Shown here in pieces: positions 26,388 to 35,750 of a DNA stretch of 64,000 nucleotides; position 1 is the first letter of the stretch, and every line of letters begins with the position of its first letter. Origin of the DNA: Aquimonas sp044377145 (lineage in GTDB: Bacteria > Pseudomonadota > Gammaproteobacteria > Xanthomonadales > Xanthomonadaceae). The DNA is taken from the NCBI RefSeq assembly GCF_044377145.1, contig NZ_JBILJQ010000002.1, positions 124,001 to 188,000 on the forward strand, written 5' to 3'. The notes below the pieces were generated by a model that saw only the letters and a program-made list of their open reading frames with translations, was not told the origin of the DNA and searched no databases. A program made the position numbers and the translations under genes.

Positions 26388-26669
26388 CGCCGGCAGGGAT
26401 GCCGGCGAGGTTCGTGACAGTGCAGGGACGCACTGTCCACGAACCCCGACCACCTCACGCGAACCCGAAGTGCAGGATGCACGTAGGGCGCGGACGAGGG
26501 GTGGCCTTCTCTTTGGTTACTTTCTCTTGGCCACTCAAGAGAAAGTGACTCGGCCGGCCCGCAGGGCCGACCGAAAGCTCTTGCTCTTGATCTTGCTTTC
26601 CGCTTCGGTCACACGAAGAGCGGTGCGGTGCTGATGTCGCCCAACAGCTGCGGTGGGTCAAGACCCACC
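26388..26669 (+). repeat. array of stem-loops with AGGGA-type loops plus two longer hairpins
   Basis: Three stems have near-identical loops: 26388-26407 (CGCCGGC, loop AGGGAT), 26416-26437 (GACAGTGC, loop AGGGAC) and 26470-26482 (GTGC, loop AGGAT). They are followed by an exact 11-bp hairpin at 26519-26546 (loop GCCACT) and an 8-bp hairpin at 26652-26669 (GGTGGGTC/GACCCACC). This is a composite intergenic repeat. The GGA in the loops also resembles RsmA/CsrA sites. No gene is seen in 26007-26682. Confidence 0.7.
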
Positions 26670-26682
26670 CTATGGGCCCGCC

Positions 26683-27070
26683 TCAGGCCATCCTCACCCA
26701 TCGAATCAAAGTCGCAAAATTCGGCGGCTTGCCATGCATCAGCAAACCAACCCGGAACACCTTGCCGGCGACCCGCATCGCCGCCATCGTCGACAGCACG
26801 CCGATCACCAGCGCCAGCCCGATCTGCCAGACCGGCGGCGGGGTGTTGTAGCTGATCCGCATCACCATCACGAAGGGGCTGACCGCCGGGGTCCGGCAGT
26901 CACGCCTTCTCGGCTTCGACATCAGCATCAGCCGCCAGCGCGTGAACTGCAGGCGACTTGAAATTGCTCAGCAGCGGAACGGCCAGCATGGCGACCAGAC
27001 CGATGATGAAACCCTTGGTCATGGCCGTGGCCACGAACTCGCGCCAGGCGATCTGCAGGATCTTGCTCAT
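26683..27070 (-). pseudogene. NatB-type ABC-2 permease, internally deleted
   Basis: The ATG at 27070 overlaps the ATPase remnant's TGA (ATGA) and starts MSKILQIAWREFVATAMTKG with the first membrane helix (FIIGLVAMLAVPLL). The frame then stops about 50 codons in. In another frame a C-terminal fragment resumes (SPFVMVMRISYNTPPPVWQI, then LALVIGVLSTMAAMRVAGKV), ending at 26683. A normal permease of this family is about 400 aa, so roughly 280 codons are missing. It is non-functional. It decayed together with the adjacent ATPase gene. Confidence 0.85.
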
Positions 27071-27998
27071 GCCAGGTGTTCCCGGTTGATATCGGTGCCG
27101 ACGATGTCGATGAAGATGTCCTCAAGACTCGGACGCACGATCTCAAGCTTGGCGGGCGGCCACTCGCGGGCCAGCGCCGCCAGCGTGGCCGGCAGATCGG
27201 TGCGCTCGGCCAGGGCGATGCGATAGCCGCGTCCCTGCGGTTCGATGCTCAGCACGCCGGGCAAGGCACGCACGCTTGCCGGCACTTCGCTTGCGGGTTT
27301 CAAGGGCTCCAACTGGATGGCATTCCGCTGATGCCCGGCGCTGATGCCGCTGAGGGTGTCATCCAGCACCTTGCGACCCTGGTGAATCATCACGATGTGC
27401 TCGCACATGGCTTCGGCCTGTGGCATCACATGTGTCTCGAACAGCACGGTGCAGCCGCGCGCATGCTCGGCTTCAATCAGAGCTTTCAGCAGCCGCATTT
27501 CGACCGGGTCGAGTCCGTTGAAGTGCTCATCCAGAATCAGCAGCTCGGGCGTGTGGATGACGGCGGCGATGAACTGCACCTTTTGCTGCATGCCCTTCGA
27601 CAGCTCTTCGCGGGGCTTCTTGGCCACTTCGGCCAGGCCGACCCGTTCCAGCCACTGCAGGCCGCGACGCTTGGCATCCGCGCGGGTCAAGCCCTTTAGC
27701 ACGCCCATGTGCAGCAGGAAGTCGACCATCTTCATCTTGCGGTAGACGCCACGCTTTTCCGGCAGATAGCCGATGCGGTCTTAGGCCCTCAGCGCCGAAC
27801 CAGACCCAGCACCCGCACCTCGCCGCGATCGGGAAACAGAATCGACAGCAGCATTCGCAGCGAGGTGTTCTTGCCTGCGCCGTTGGGCCCGAAGATGCCC
27901 TACAGCGCGCCGCTGGGAACGCGGAGCTGGAGGTCCGTGACGGCCTGCTTGCCGCCGAAGGACTTGTGCAGGCCGATGAGTTCGATCGCGAGCGTCAC
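27067..27998 (-). pseudogene. NatA-type ABC transporter ATPase, inactivated
   Basis: The GTG at 27998 starts a readable ATPase (LHKSFGGKQAVTDLQL). A TAG interrupts it right before GIFGPNGAGKNT, where the Walker A GKTT has become GKNT. A second TGA follows at about 27784. The frame then has to shift to continue into DRIGYLPEKRGVYRKMKMVD and the intact C-terminal half: LSKGMQQKVQF signature, LLILDEHFNGLDP, ETHVM. Two premature stops, a frame change and a P-loop substitution make this a pseudogene. The 222-codon downstream frame could still be translated but lacks Walker A. Confidence 0.9.
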
Positions 27999-28328
27999 GC
28001 AGGGCTCCGGTACGTGGAGGGGTGAGCGCGCGGGAGCATTCGGGAGATCAGGATGTGACTCCCTTCCATCCCGGCATTGGCGCCACCGACCCAAAAACGA
28101 GCTGTTGATTCGGCCAGCTGAAGTTTGAAGCGCAAGGCTTTCACGAAACGCGCGTCAACCCGCGCGCTGTGCCGAAAGCGTTCAATCGTCATCGTGCCGG
28201 ATCAATAGGTGGCGCCTGCAAAGCCGCGCGCCGATGTTGTCGACGCATGACACGAGGCGCTACCTGCTCCATGAAGAGGGCCCGGCGACGCTTCGCGACC
28301 GCCGGACCCTCTTGTTTCACTGCCGCGC
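27999..28328. other. intergenic region with strong terminator-like hairpin
   Basis: No gene is seen. A hairpin of 14 bp with one mismatch (28274-28287 and 28300-28313, loop of 12) lies just past the stop of the giant Ig-like protein on the minus strand and is likely its terminator. The region otherwise carries the unassigned upstream sequence of the decayed ABC transporter. Confidence 0.55.
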
Positions 28329-31300
28329 CTAGACCGCGGTGCGGGAACCGCGCATCGATGCCCAGCCGATCGCCAGCACGGCGAGCAGCAGCAGAATCAG
28401 GCCGGCGGGTGTTTGCGTGGGAACGGTGGTCGGGGTGGGTATGGTGCCGAGCGTGTAGGCGCGGGTGCCGGTGAAGCCCGATGCATCAGTGACGGTCAGG
28501 GTGAAGTTGAAGACTCCGGAGGCGCTTGCAACGCCGCTGAGCAGACCTGAGGGGCTCAAGCTCAGACCAGGCGGCAGAATGCCGGTGGTGACCGCGTAGG
28601 TGTAGGGCCCAGTACCGCCGCTGGCGTTCAGCTGCAGATTGATGGCCGAACCCACCGCCAATCCGGGCGGGAGCGAGGTCAGGATGCTGATGGTCGGCGT
28701 TGCGATCTGCAGCGTGTAGGCGTTGCTGACCGTCGCTGCCGTGCCGCCGGTGCTGTCGGTCGCCTGCACGCTGAAGCTGAAGCTGCCGCTCACGGTCGGC
28801 GTGCCGCTGAGCACGCCTGCGGTGCTGAGGCTCAGTCCCGCCGGCAGTGTTCCCGCACTGACCGCGTAGGTGTAGGGCGCGACGCCACCACTGGCCGTGA
28901 AGGTGGCGCTGTAGGGGCTGGCGCCTGCGCCATTGGGCAGGCTGGCCGGCAGCAGGCTCAGGGTCGGCACGCCGATCACCACCGTATAGACGCGGTTGCC
29001 GGTCTGGGTGTTGGCATCGCTGGCAGTCACAGTGAAGCCGAAGCTGCCGCTGGCGGTCGGTGTGCCCGAGAGCACGCCGCCACTGCTGAGGCTCAAGCCC
29101 GTCGGCAAGCTGCCGGCGCTGACACTGAAGCTGTACGGGGCGACGCCGCCGCTGGCGCTGAGGGTCTGCGAGTACGCCGCTGCAGCGGTACCACCGGGCA
29201 GGGTCGCCGGTGCCACCACCACGGTCGGCGCGCCTACTTCGACGGTGTAGTTGCGGGCGATCGAGAACGGCGCGCCGGTACCGGTCAGACCGGTGTCGGT
29301 GGCGGTGACCGTGATCGGGAAGCTGCCAGGTGCGGTCGGCGTGCCGCTCACGGTGTTGCCGCTGAAGCTCAGGCCGGCTGGCAGTGCGCCGGTGAGCGCG
29401 TAGGTGTACGGGCCCGGGCTGCCGCCAGCGGTAAACGCCTGGCTGTACGCCGCGCCGTAAGCGACAGTGAGCGGACCGGCTGCCGGGGTGAGCGTGAGCG
29501 TCGGCGCGCCCACCGTCAGGGTGTAGGCGCGGCTACCGGTCTGGCTGTTGGCATCGGTCGCGGTGACGGTGAAGTTGAAGCTGCCCACGGCCGTCGGCGT
29601 GCCGGTCAAGGCGCCGCCGGTGGCCAAGCTCAGCCCTGCCGGCAGGGCGCCTGCAGTCACAGTGAGCGCGTAGGGGGCCACACCGCCACTGGCCGTGAGG
29701 GTCTGGCTGTAGGCCACGGCCGCCGTCGGACCCGGCAGCGACGCCGGGTTCACCGCGATCGTCGGCGCAGCCACTTCGATCAGATACGTTTCCACGACGA
29801 AGAACGGCGCGCCCGCGCCGGTGGCGCTATCGGACAGCCTGATGTCGAAGATGTAGCTGCCCGGCGTCATCGGCGTCCCAGAGAGCGTGCTCCCGGTGAG
29901 GCTCAGCCCTGGCGGCAGGGCACCGGCGGTCACCTGGAAACTGTACGGAGCGATGCCAGCGTTGCCGGAGTAGTTCAGCGAGAACGGGGCACCGTAAGTC
30001 GCGTTGATCGGATTCACTGACGTCGGCGAGGGCAAAAGCGTCAGCAACGGACCTGCGACGGTCAGCGTGAACGACTGGCTGATCGTGAACGGCCCGCTCC
30101 CGGTGCTGCTATCGACGGCCGAGGCATTCAGCGCAAAGCTGCCCGCCTGGGTCGGTGTGCCCGAGAACGTCACGCTGTTCGCAGTGCTGCCGGTGATCGA
30201 CAGCCCGGCCGGCAGGTTGGTGACCTGGTAGCCGCTCCAGGGCTGGGCTCCGCCATTCCAGGTGAAGGTCTGCGTGTAGGGGGCCGCCACCGTTGCAGCG
30301 AAACCGCCGCTCGGAGTGATGGTGACCACCGGGTTGCTGACTGTGACGGTGACCGTGGCAGGCGCCGAGGTGCCGGCGCTGTTGGTGGCGGTGTAGGTGA
30401 AGGTGGCGCTACCGGCAAAACCTGCGGTCGGCTGGTAGGTGATGGTGGTACCGGTGGCGATGGCGGTTCCGCTGCTGGCCGGCGTCACGATGGCGACCGA
30501 GGTCGGCGTGCCGCCGGTGATGTTCAGCGGTGCATTGGTCGCGGCGGCGTTGTAGGCCACGGTCAGCGTCGAATTGTTCGCCACCGGCGGGTTGTCGATC
30601 ACCCCGATGGTGTAGCTCCGGGTCGCGGTGTAGGGACCGGTGCCGGTGCTGCTGTCCGTGGCGGTGATGCTGAAGTTGAACGTGCCCAGAGCGCTCGGCG
30701 TGCCGGTGATGGCGCCGGTCGCGGCGTTGAGGTTCAGGCCGCCGGGCAGTGCGCCTGCAGTGACCGCATAGGCGTAGGGCGAGGTGCCGCCCGATGCCGG
30801 GAGGATCGACGTCGTGTACGTCGCACCCAGGGTAGCGCCCGGCAGCGGGGTCGCCGGCAAGACGATCGTCGGCGGCGCGATCACCACGGTGTAGGCCTGG
30901 TTGCCAACAAAGGGCCCGGGGAACGGGCTGGTATCGGTCGCGCTGATGGTGAAGTTGAACGTGCCGCCTGCCGTCGGCGTACCGCTAAGCACGCCACCGG
31001 CGGACAGGGTGAGCCCCGCCGGTAGGGCACCCGCACTGACCGAGAACGCGTACGGAGCGACGCCGCCGCCCGCGGTCAGGGTCTGGCTGTAAGCCGCCGC
31101 GACGCCGCCATTCGGCAATGTGGCCGGATCAACGGTCACCGGCACATCGTCATTGGTGATTGTGCCAAGGCCCTGGTTGTCGCTGATCGTCGCGTTGGTC
31201 GCACCGCTCAAGTTGACGAAGAAGGTCTCGTTCGCCTCGGGCACGGTTTCACCGATCACCGGTACGGTGATCGTCCGGGTGGTCGCGCCAGCGGTGAAGG

Positions 31301-33452
31301 TCAGCGTGCCGCTGGTACTGGTGTAGTCCGCCGGCTGGGTCGCAGTGCCATCGACAGTGGCGTAGTTGACCTGCACCGTCTGTCCGCTGGCTGCACTCAG
31401 GGTCACCGTGAACACCGCATTGACGGTACCACTGTTGCCCTCGGTCACGGAAACGTCATTGATCGACAGGCTCGGCAGCGGATCGTCGTTGACGATAGTG
31501 CCCACGCCCTGGCCATCGACAACGACCGCGTTGACCACGTTGGTGACGTTGACGAAAAAGGTCTCGCTCGGCTCGTTCAACGTGTCGCCGTTGACCAGCA
31601 CCGTGAAGGTGTAGGTGCTGGAGCCGGTGGGAATGGTCTGGCTGGTCAGGCTGTTGGCGACGTAGTCGACACCCGCCGTGGCGATGCCATTGGCGGTGGC
31701 GATGTCGAAGGTGACGCCGCCCGGGCCGGCCGGCGCACTCAGGCTCACCGTGAAGGTGAAGTTGGTGATGCCGGCATTGCCTTCGTTCGCGGTGACGTCG
31801 TTGATCACCAGGTTCGGCAGATCGTCGTTGAGGATGGTGCCAGTAGCGCTGTTCGGCACGCCGACCGTGTAACCGGTGCCCGCGGCAAGCGTGAGGATGA
31901 CTGTGTCGTCCGCTTCGATGGTGGCGTCGGCGGTCGGATTGACTGTGATCGTGCCGGTGGTGGCGCCGGCCGCGATGACCAGCGGCGAGGTGATCGTCGC
32001 GTAGTCGGTGCCGTTGGTCGCGGTGCCGGCGATTGTGTAGTTCACCGACGTCGCCGCGGACGGATTCGCCTGGTTCAGGGTGATGGTATAGACAAGATTC
32101 GGTGCGCCGTCCTCCGCCACTGCGGCGGGCGAGACGCTGATCGTCGCGCTCGGCACGTCGTCATTGAGGATGGTGCCGGTCGCGCTGGCGGGTGCACCGA
32201 CGGTGTAGCCGGTGCCTGCAGCAACCGTCAGGATCACGGTTTCGTCCGCCTCGACCGTGCCGTCGACGTTCGGATTGATGGTGATGGTCGCAGTGGTCGC
32301 AGATGCAGGGATGACGACCGTGGCGACACCGCCGGCGTAGTCGGTGCCGGAGGTCGCGGTGCCGCCGGTGGTGATGTTGACCGTGGTCGGCGAACTCAAG
32401 TTGAGGCTGCGGGTGACCGTGTACGTCAGATTGGTGGCGCCGTCCTCGCTGACCGAGGCCGGCGAGACAGCGATCGACACCGAGGGCGGCGGGCTGACGG
32501 TCAGGGTGAAGGGTTCGACCTCGAAGTAGCTGCCCGGGCCGGTGCTGGCGTCAGTCACGCGCAGGGTCACGGGATAGTTGCCGGGCGCGGCAGCAGTGGT
32601 GCCACTGACCACGCCGGCGCTGGAAACGGTGATACCGGCCGGGAAGGTGCCGGTTTCAAGCAGATAGGTGTGCGGCGCGACGCCGCCGGCGGTGCTGAGC
32701 GCCAGCGAGAAAGGCGCACTCTGGATGGCGGTGGCGCTGGCCGGGACGAGCGCGAGGCTCGGGTTCTGCACGGTGCCGGTATAGCCCCTGTCGACAAACT
32801 GGGCCGTCGGCGAGGTCGAATCGGTCGAACGGACACTGAAGCTGTAGGCGCCGCGCTGGGTCGGCGTGCCGCTGAGGACGCCACCGCTGGTCAGGGTCAG
32901 CCCAATGGGCAGAACGCCGCTCTGCAACGCGTACGTGTAGGGCGCGAGTCCGCCGGACGACGTCAGTGTCTGCGAAAACGGTGTGCCAGCGGTCAGCGTC
33001 GGCAGCGCGGCCGGCAGCACGGTGATCGGCGAGGCCGACGGGTTGATGGTGATCGTGAACCGGATGTCGCCGTTGCCGGCCAAGGAACCATCGCTGAGTT
33101 CAAAGACATCGGTCGAACCGATACCTGTGGAACCGTTGTGGCTGTAGTCCAGAAACCATTGGCTACCACCAGACTCGAGCCGGGTCGTGGCCGTGCCATG
33201 GTTTTCGAAGTCCCCAGCGCCGAAGCTGCCGCCGTCAATCGGGCCGATTCCGCCGTTGCCGGCCTGTTGACAGGCACTGATATTGATGGTGACCGACCCC
33301 CCGGAGGTGACGGTTGCCGTCTGGGCCGGGCATAGCACCGAGGTGTGCTGGGCGCTCGCAGCTCCGGACGCCAGCAGCGCGAACACTGCAAGCAGCAGCG
33401 CTGTTAAGGACAAACGCGCGTTCCGCGCGGCGTAACCGAGAACGAGTGACAT
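28329..33452 (-). CDS. giant secreted Ig-like/Calx-beta protein with IPTL-CTERM-like tail
   Basis: 1707 aa from the ATG at 33452, with GGGGAG upstream and a signal peptide (LLLAVFALLASGAASA). A longer frame runs 86 codons upstream. Domains in order: an N-terminal region with paired cysteines; He_PIG-type putative Ig repeats (LPxGLxLSxxGVLSGTPT); four Calx-beta domains (for example SVSEDGATNLTYTV and VNEPSETFFVNVTN-like strands) near residues 290-780; then about ten more He_PIG repeats. The C-terminus is TPTTVPTQTPAGLILLLLAV, a membrane helix and Arg, which resembles IPTL-CTERM sorting signals. It is likely a surface-anchored adhesin-like protein. Confidence 0.88.
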   Translation of the reverse strand: MSLVLGYAARNARLSLTALLLAVFALLASGAASAQHTSVLCPAQTATVTSGGSVTINISACQQAGNGGIGPIDGGSFGAGDFENHGTATTRLESGGSQWFLDYSHNGSTGIGSTDVFELSDGSLAGNGDIRFTITINPSASPITVLPAALPTLTAGTPFSQTLTSSGGLAPYTYALQSGVLPIGLTLTSGGVLSGTPTQRGAYSFSVRSTDSTSPTAQFVDRGYTGTVQNPSLALVPASATAIQSAPFSLALSTAGGVAPHTYLLETGTFPAGITVSSAGVVSGTTAAAPGNYPVTLRVTDASTGPGSYFEVEPFTLTVSPPPSVSIAVSPASVSEDGATNLTYTVTRSLNLSSPTTVNITTGGTATSGTDYAGGVATVVIPASATTATITINPNVDGTVEADETVILTVAAGTGYTVGAPASATGTILNDDVPSATISVSPAAVAEDGAPNLVYTITLNQANPSAATSVNYTIAGTATNGTDYATITSPLVIAAGATTGTITVNPTADATIEADDTVILTLAAGTGYTVGVPNSATGTILNDDLPNLVINDVTANEGNAGITNFTFTVSLSAPAGPGGVTFDIATANGIATAGVDYVANSLTSQTIPTGSSTYTFTVLVNGDTLNEPSETFFVNVTNVVNAVVVDGQGVGTIVNDDPLPSLSINDVSVTEGNSGTVNAVFTVTLSAASGQTVQVNYATVDGTATQPADYTSTSGTLTFTAGATTRTITVPVIGETVPEANETFFVNLSGATNATISDNQGLGTITNDDVPVTVDPATLPNGGVAAAYSQTLTAGGGVAPYAFSVSAGALPAGLTLSAGGVLSGTPTAGGTFNFTISATDTSPFPGPFVGNQAYTVVIAPPTIVLPATPLPGATLGATYTTSILPASGGTSPYAYAVTAGALPGGLNLNAATGAITGTPSALGTFNFSITATDSSTGTGPYTATRSYTIGVIDNPPVANNSTLTVAYNAAATNAPLNITGGTPTSVAIVTPASSGTAIATGTTITYQPTAGFAGSATFTYTATNSAGTSAPATVTVTVSNPVVTITPSGGFAATVAAPYTQTFTWNGGAQPWSGYQVTNLPAGLSITGSTANSVTFSGTPTQAGSFALNASAVDSSTGSGPFTISQSFTLTVAGPLLTLLPSPTSVNPINATYGAPFSLNYSGNAGIAPYSFQVTAGALPPGLSLTGSTLSGTPMTPGSYIFDIRLSDSATGAGAPFFVVETYLIEVAAPTIAVNPASLPGPTAAVAYSQTLTASGGVAPYALTVTAGALPAGLSLATGGALTGTPTAVGSFNFTVTATDANSQTGSRAYTLTVGAPTLTLTPAAGPLTVAYGAAYSQAFTAGGSPGPYTYALTGALPAGLSFSGNTVSGTPTAPGSFPITVTATDTGLTGTGAPFSIARNYTVEVGAPTVVVAPATLPGGTAAAAYSQTLSASGGVAPYSFSVSAGSLPTGLSLSSGGVLSGTPTASGSFGFTVTASDANTQTGNRVYTVVIGVPTLSLLPASLPNGAGASPYSATFTASGGVAPYTYAVSAGTLPAGLSLSTAGVLSGTPTVSGSFSFSVQATDSTGGTAATVSNAYTLQIATPTISILTSLPPGLAVGSAINLQLNASGGTGPYTYAVTTGILPPGLSLSPSGLLSGVASASGVFNFTLTVTDASGFTGTRAYTLGTIPTPTTVPTQTPAGLILLLLAVLAIGWASMRGSRTAV

Positions 33453-33929
33453 GCGTCTGACTCCCCTGAATGATCGACCCGGATAACCCATTGGCTCTCT
33501 GCAGAGCATTCGGTAGCGGGCAGTGCGCCCTGGCTGTTGAAGCCTTCGCGCTTTGCACGGCATCGCTGCCCCTGCAGACGGCCCCCCGTCATTGAAACAG
33601 ATGCGCCTCGCTTGGGAAAGCTCGGCGATGCATTCCACGTGCAACGACGGAAAGAGACGCCCTGAACCTGCCGAAGGCGGCACGCAAGACGCGCGGGCGT
33701 GTGCAGGCACCCAGCCGTCGACTCACCTCGCAGCCTGCGGATGATCTCCTGACAGGCGGCGAGTAGATCCTTGACCACGTTTGTTTCGGCTGCAGTAGGG
33801 TCGATTGGCGAGGGTGAAGCGCGCGGCGCGCGTGCGAATCTGGGTCTTGTGGGACCAGCGAATGCGGTTCAGAGTACGCCGGCGCGGCGCACAAGCCGTC
33901 TGCGCCCACCATCCAAGGGGAGGAGAGCG
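33453..33929. other. divergent promoter region between Ig-like protein and tail-collar cluster
   Basis: About 480 nt with no supported coding frame. It should hold promoters for the giant protein (leftward) and the tail-collar genes (rightward). A TTGACC at 33771-33776 could be a -35 for the rightward operon, but I see no good -10 near it. Confidence 0.4.
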
Positions 33930-34475
33930 ATGAGCGAGTTCTTCATCGGTCAGATCATGATGACCGGCTTCAATTTCGCACCAAGATTCTGGGCCCTGTG
34001 CAACGGACAGCTGTTGCCAATCAATCAGAACCAGGCGCTGTTTTCGTTGTTGGGAACGCAGTACGGGGGTAACGGCACAACCAACTTCGCCCTGCCTGAT
34101 CTGCGCAGCCGTACACCGATTGGCTACGCATCATCGGTAGACCCGGGCTGGCAGCCGCCGGCGGTCCAGATCGGTCAGGCGTCCGGGGTCGAGAATGTCA
34201 CCCTGCTATCGACCAACCTGCCTGCACACACGCACTCGGCGAATGCTTCAACGGCCAACGGCGACAACCGCAACGCGGCCGGACGTCTTTTCGCTACCAG
34301 TACCAGCACGGCGACCGCGCCGAATCTGTACGCCGCGAGCACCGGGCCCGTGTTGCCTCAGAATCCGCAGAGTGTCGTGCCGGCGGGTGGCAACCAGCCC
34401 CATCCGAACCTGCAGCCCTACAGCGTGATCAATTTCTGCGTCGCGCTCAGCGGCATTTTTCCGTCGCGCAATTGA
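33930..34475 (+). CDS. tail-collar (MdpB-like) protein, copy 1
   Basis: 181 aa from the ATG at 33930, with a GGGGAGGAGAG ribosome site; the frame extends 53 codons upstream without support. Begins MSEFFIGQIMMTGFNFAPRF and carries the tail-collar signature LCNGQLLPINQNQALFSLLG, then YGGNGTTNFALPDLRSRTP, the His-rich PAHTH turn, and a C-terminal IxFCVALSGIFPS. Such proteins (MdpB type) are phage tail-fibre-collar derived, often in families of three. There is no signal peptide. First of three tandem paralogues. Confidence 0.9.
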   Translation: MSEFFIGQIMMTGFNFAPRFWALCNGQLLPINQNQALFSLLGTQYGGNGTTNFALPDLRSRTPIGYASSVDPGWQPPAVQIGQASGVENVTLLSTNLPAHTHSANASTANGDNRNAAGRLFATSTSTATAPNLYAASTGPVLPQNPQSVVPAGGNQPHPNLQPYSVINFCVALSGIFPSRN

Positions 34476-34554
34476 GCGCACGCAGGTTCTGGCCAACGGC
34501 CGTCAGCGTCCACATCAATGCACGACCGACCACTGACTTCTGGAGCACAACTCA

Positions 34555-35091
34555 ATGAGCACCCCCTACATCGGTGAGATCCGCATGTTCGGTTTCGGCA
34601 CTCGCGGGGCACCGAACGGATGGCAGGCATGCGACGGCAGCCTGCTGGCCATCTCGGAGTACGACGCACTGTTCGCCCTGATCGGCACCACTTACGGCGG
34701 CGACGGTCAGACCACCTTCGCCGTGCCCGATTTGCGGGGCCGCCTGCCAATTCACCAAGGCACCGGACCCGGCCTGAGCACCTATGTCATCGGCCAGAGG
34801 GCTGGGACGGAAACCGTCACCGTGCTTCCGACCCAGATGCCGGCTCATACGCACATTTTGGCCGTGACCTCGGGCGCTGCCAGTGCCCTCACTCCGACCC
34901 CGTCCTCGCTCCCGGGTACGGTCAGCGGCGATACGTTCTACGCCTCGGACATTACCGGCGCGACCGCGCTGCCCATGTCGGCTCAATCGACGTCGGCCGC
35001 CGGTGGCAGTCAGCCGCATGAGAACTGCATGCCCACGCTGACGGTGCAGTACGCCATCGCCACCCAAGGCATTTTCCCGTCGCAATCCTGA
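34555..35091 (+). CDS. tail-collar (MdpB-like) protein, copy 2
   Basis: 178 aa from the ATG at 34555, 79 nt after copy 1, with a GGAG site. It has the same architecture: GEIRMFGFGTRGAPNGWQAC, YGGDGQTTFAVPDLRGRLP, MPAHTH and a final YAIATQGIFPS. A tandem duplicate with about half-identity to copies 1 and 3 by eye. The conserved tip and His turn are present, so all three are probably functional. Confidence 0.92.
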   Translation: MSTPYIGEIRMFGFGTRGAPNGWQACDGSLLAISEYDALFALIGTTYGGDGQTTFAVPDLRGRLPIHQGTGPGLSTYVIGQRAGTETVTVLPTQMPAHTHILAVTSGAASALTPTPSSLPGTVSGDTFYASDITGATALPMSAQSTSAAGGSQPHENCMPTLTVQYAIATQGIFPSQS

Positions 35092-35197
35092 TTGTCGCGC
35101 CCGTTCGCACGCTGAATCCACAGCGCCATCCCGGCGCAGCCGCAGCGCGACCGCATCCGCACGTCCGCGCAGCACACCTCACTGGAGGACCCATCTC

Positions 35198-35737
35198 GTG
35201 ACGCAACCCTTTATCGGCGAAATCCAGATGTTCGGCTTCAACTTCAACCCGCGTGGCTGGGCGTTCGCGAACGGCGCCACGCTGCCGATCTCTCAGAACA
35301 CCGCCCTGTTCTCGCTGATCGGCGTCATCTACGGCGGCAATGGCCAAACCACCTTCCAGCTGCCGAATTTTGCCGGACGCGCCGGTTGTCAGCAGGGATC
35401 AGGACCGGGCCTTTCGCCGCGCAGCCTGGGCCAGACCTTCGGTGTGAACACGGTTACGCTCACCGGCAACCAGATCCCATCTCACAACCACGGCATCAAC
35501 GCGTTTCTGCCGGCGGATACCGCGAACCGCTCGAGCTCGCCGGTGGCGAACGGCGGGCTGTCGCAGCCCAGCAGCACCGCGAACAGGCCCTTCGTGTCCA
35601 GCGCGCCGAACACCACCTTCGCCCCGAACATGCTCCAACCCAGCGCAGGCGGTGGGCAGCCGCACCAGAACCAGCAGCCGTATCTCGGCGTGAATTTCTG
35701 CATTGCACTGCAGGGCATTTACCCGTCGTTCCCTTGA
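35198..35737 (+). CDS. tail-collar (MdpB-like) protein, copy 3
   Basis: 179 aa from a GTG at 35198 with GGAGG ten bases upstream. Sequence: PFIGEIQMFGFNFNPRGWAF, YGGNGQTTFQLPNFAGRAG, IPSHNHG and a final VNFCIALQGIYPS. The third member of the trio, separated from copy 2 by 106 nt. The GNAT gene follows 13 nt after its stop, so they are probably co-transcribed. Confidence 0.92.
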   Translation: MTQPFIGEIQMFGFNFNPRGWAFANGATLPISQNTALFSLIGVIYGGNGQTTFQLPNFAGRAGCQQGSGPGLSPRSLGQTFGVNTVTLTGNQIPSHNHGINAFLPADTANRSSSPVANGGLSQPSSTANRPFVSSAPNTTFAPNMLQPSAGGGQPHQNQQPYLGVNFCIALQGIYPSFP

Positions 35738-35750
35738 TCGGCGCACCGGC

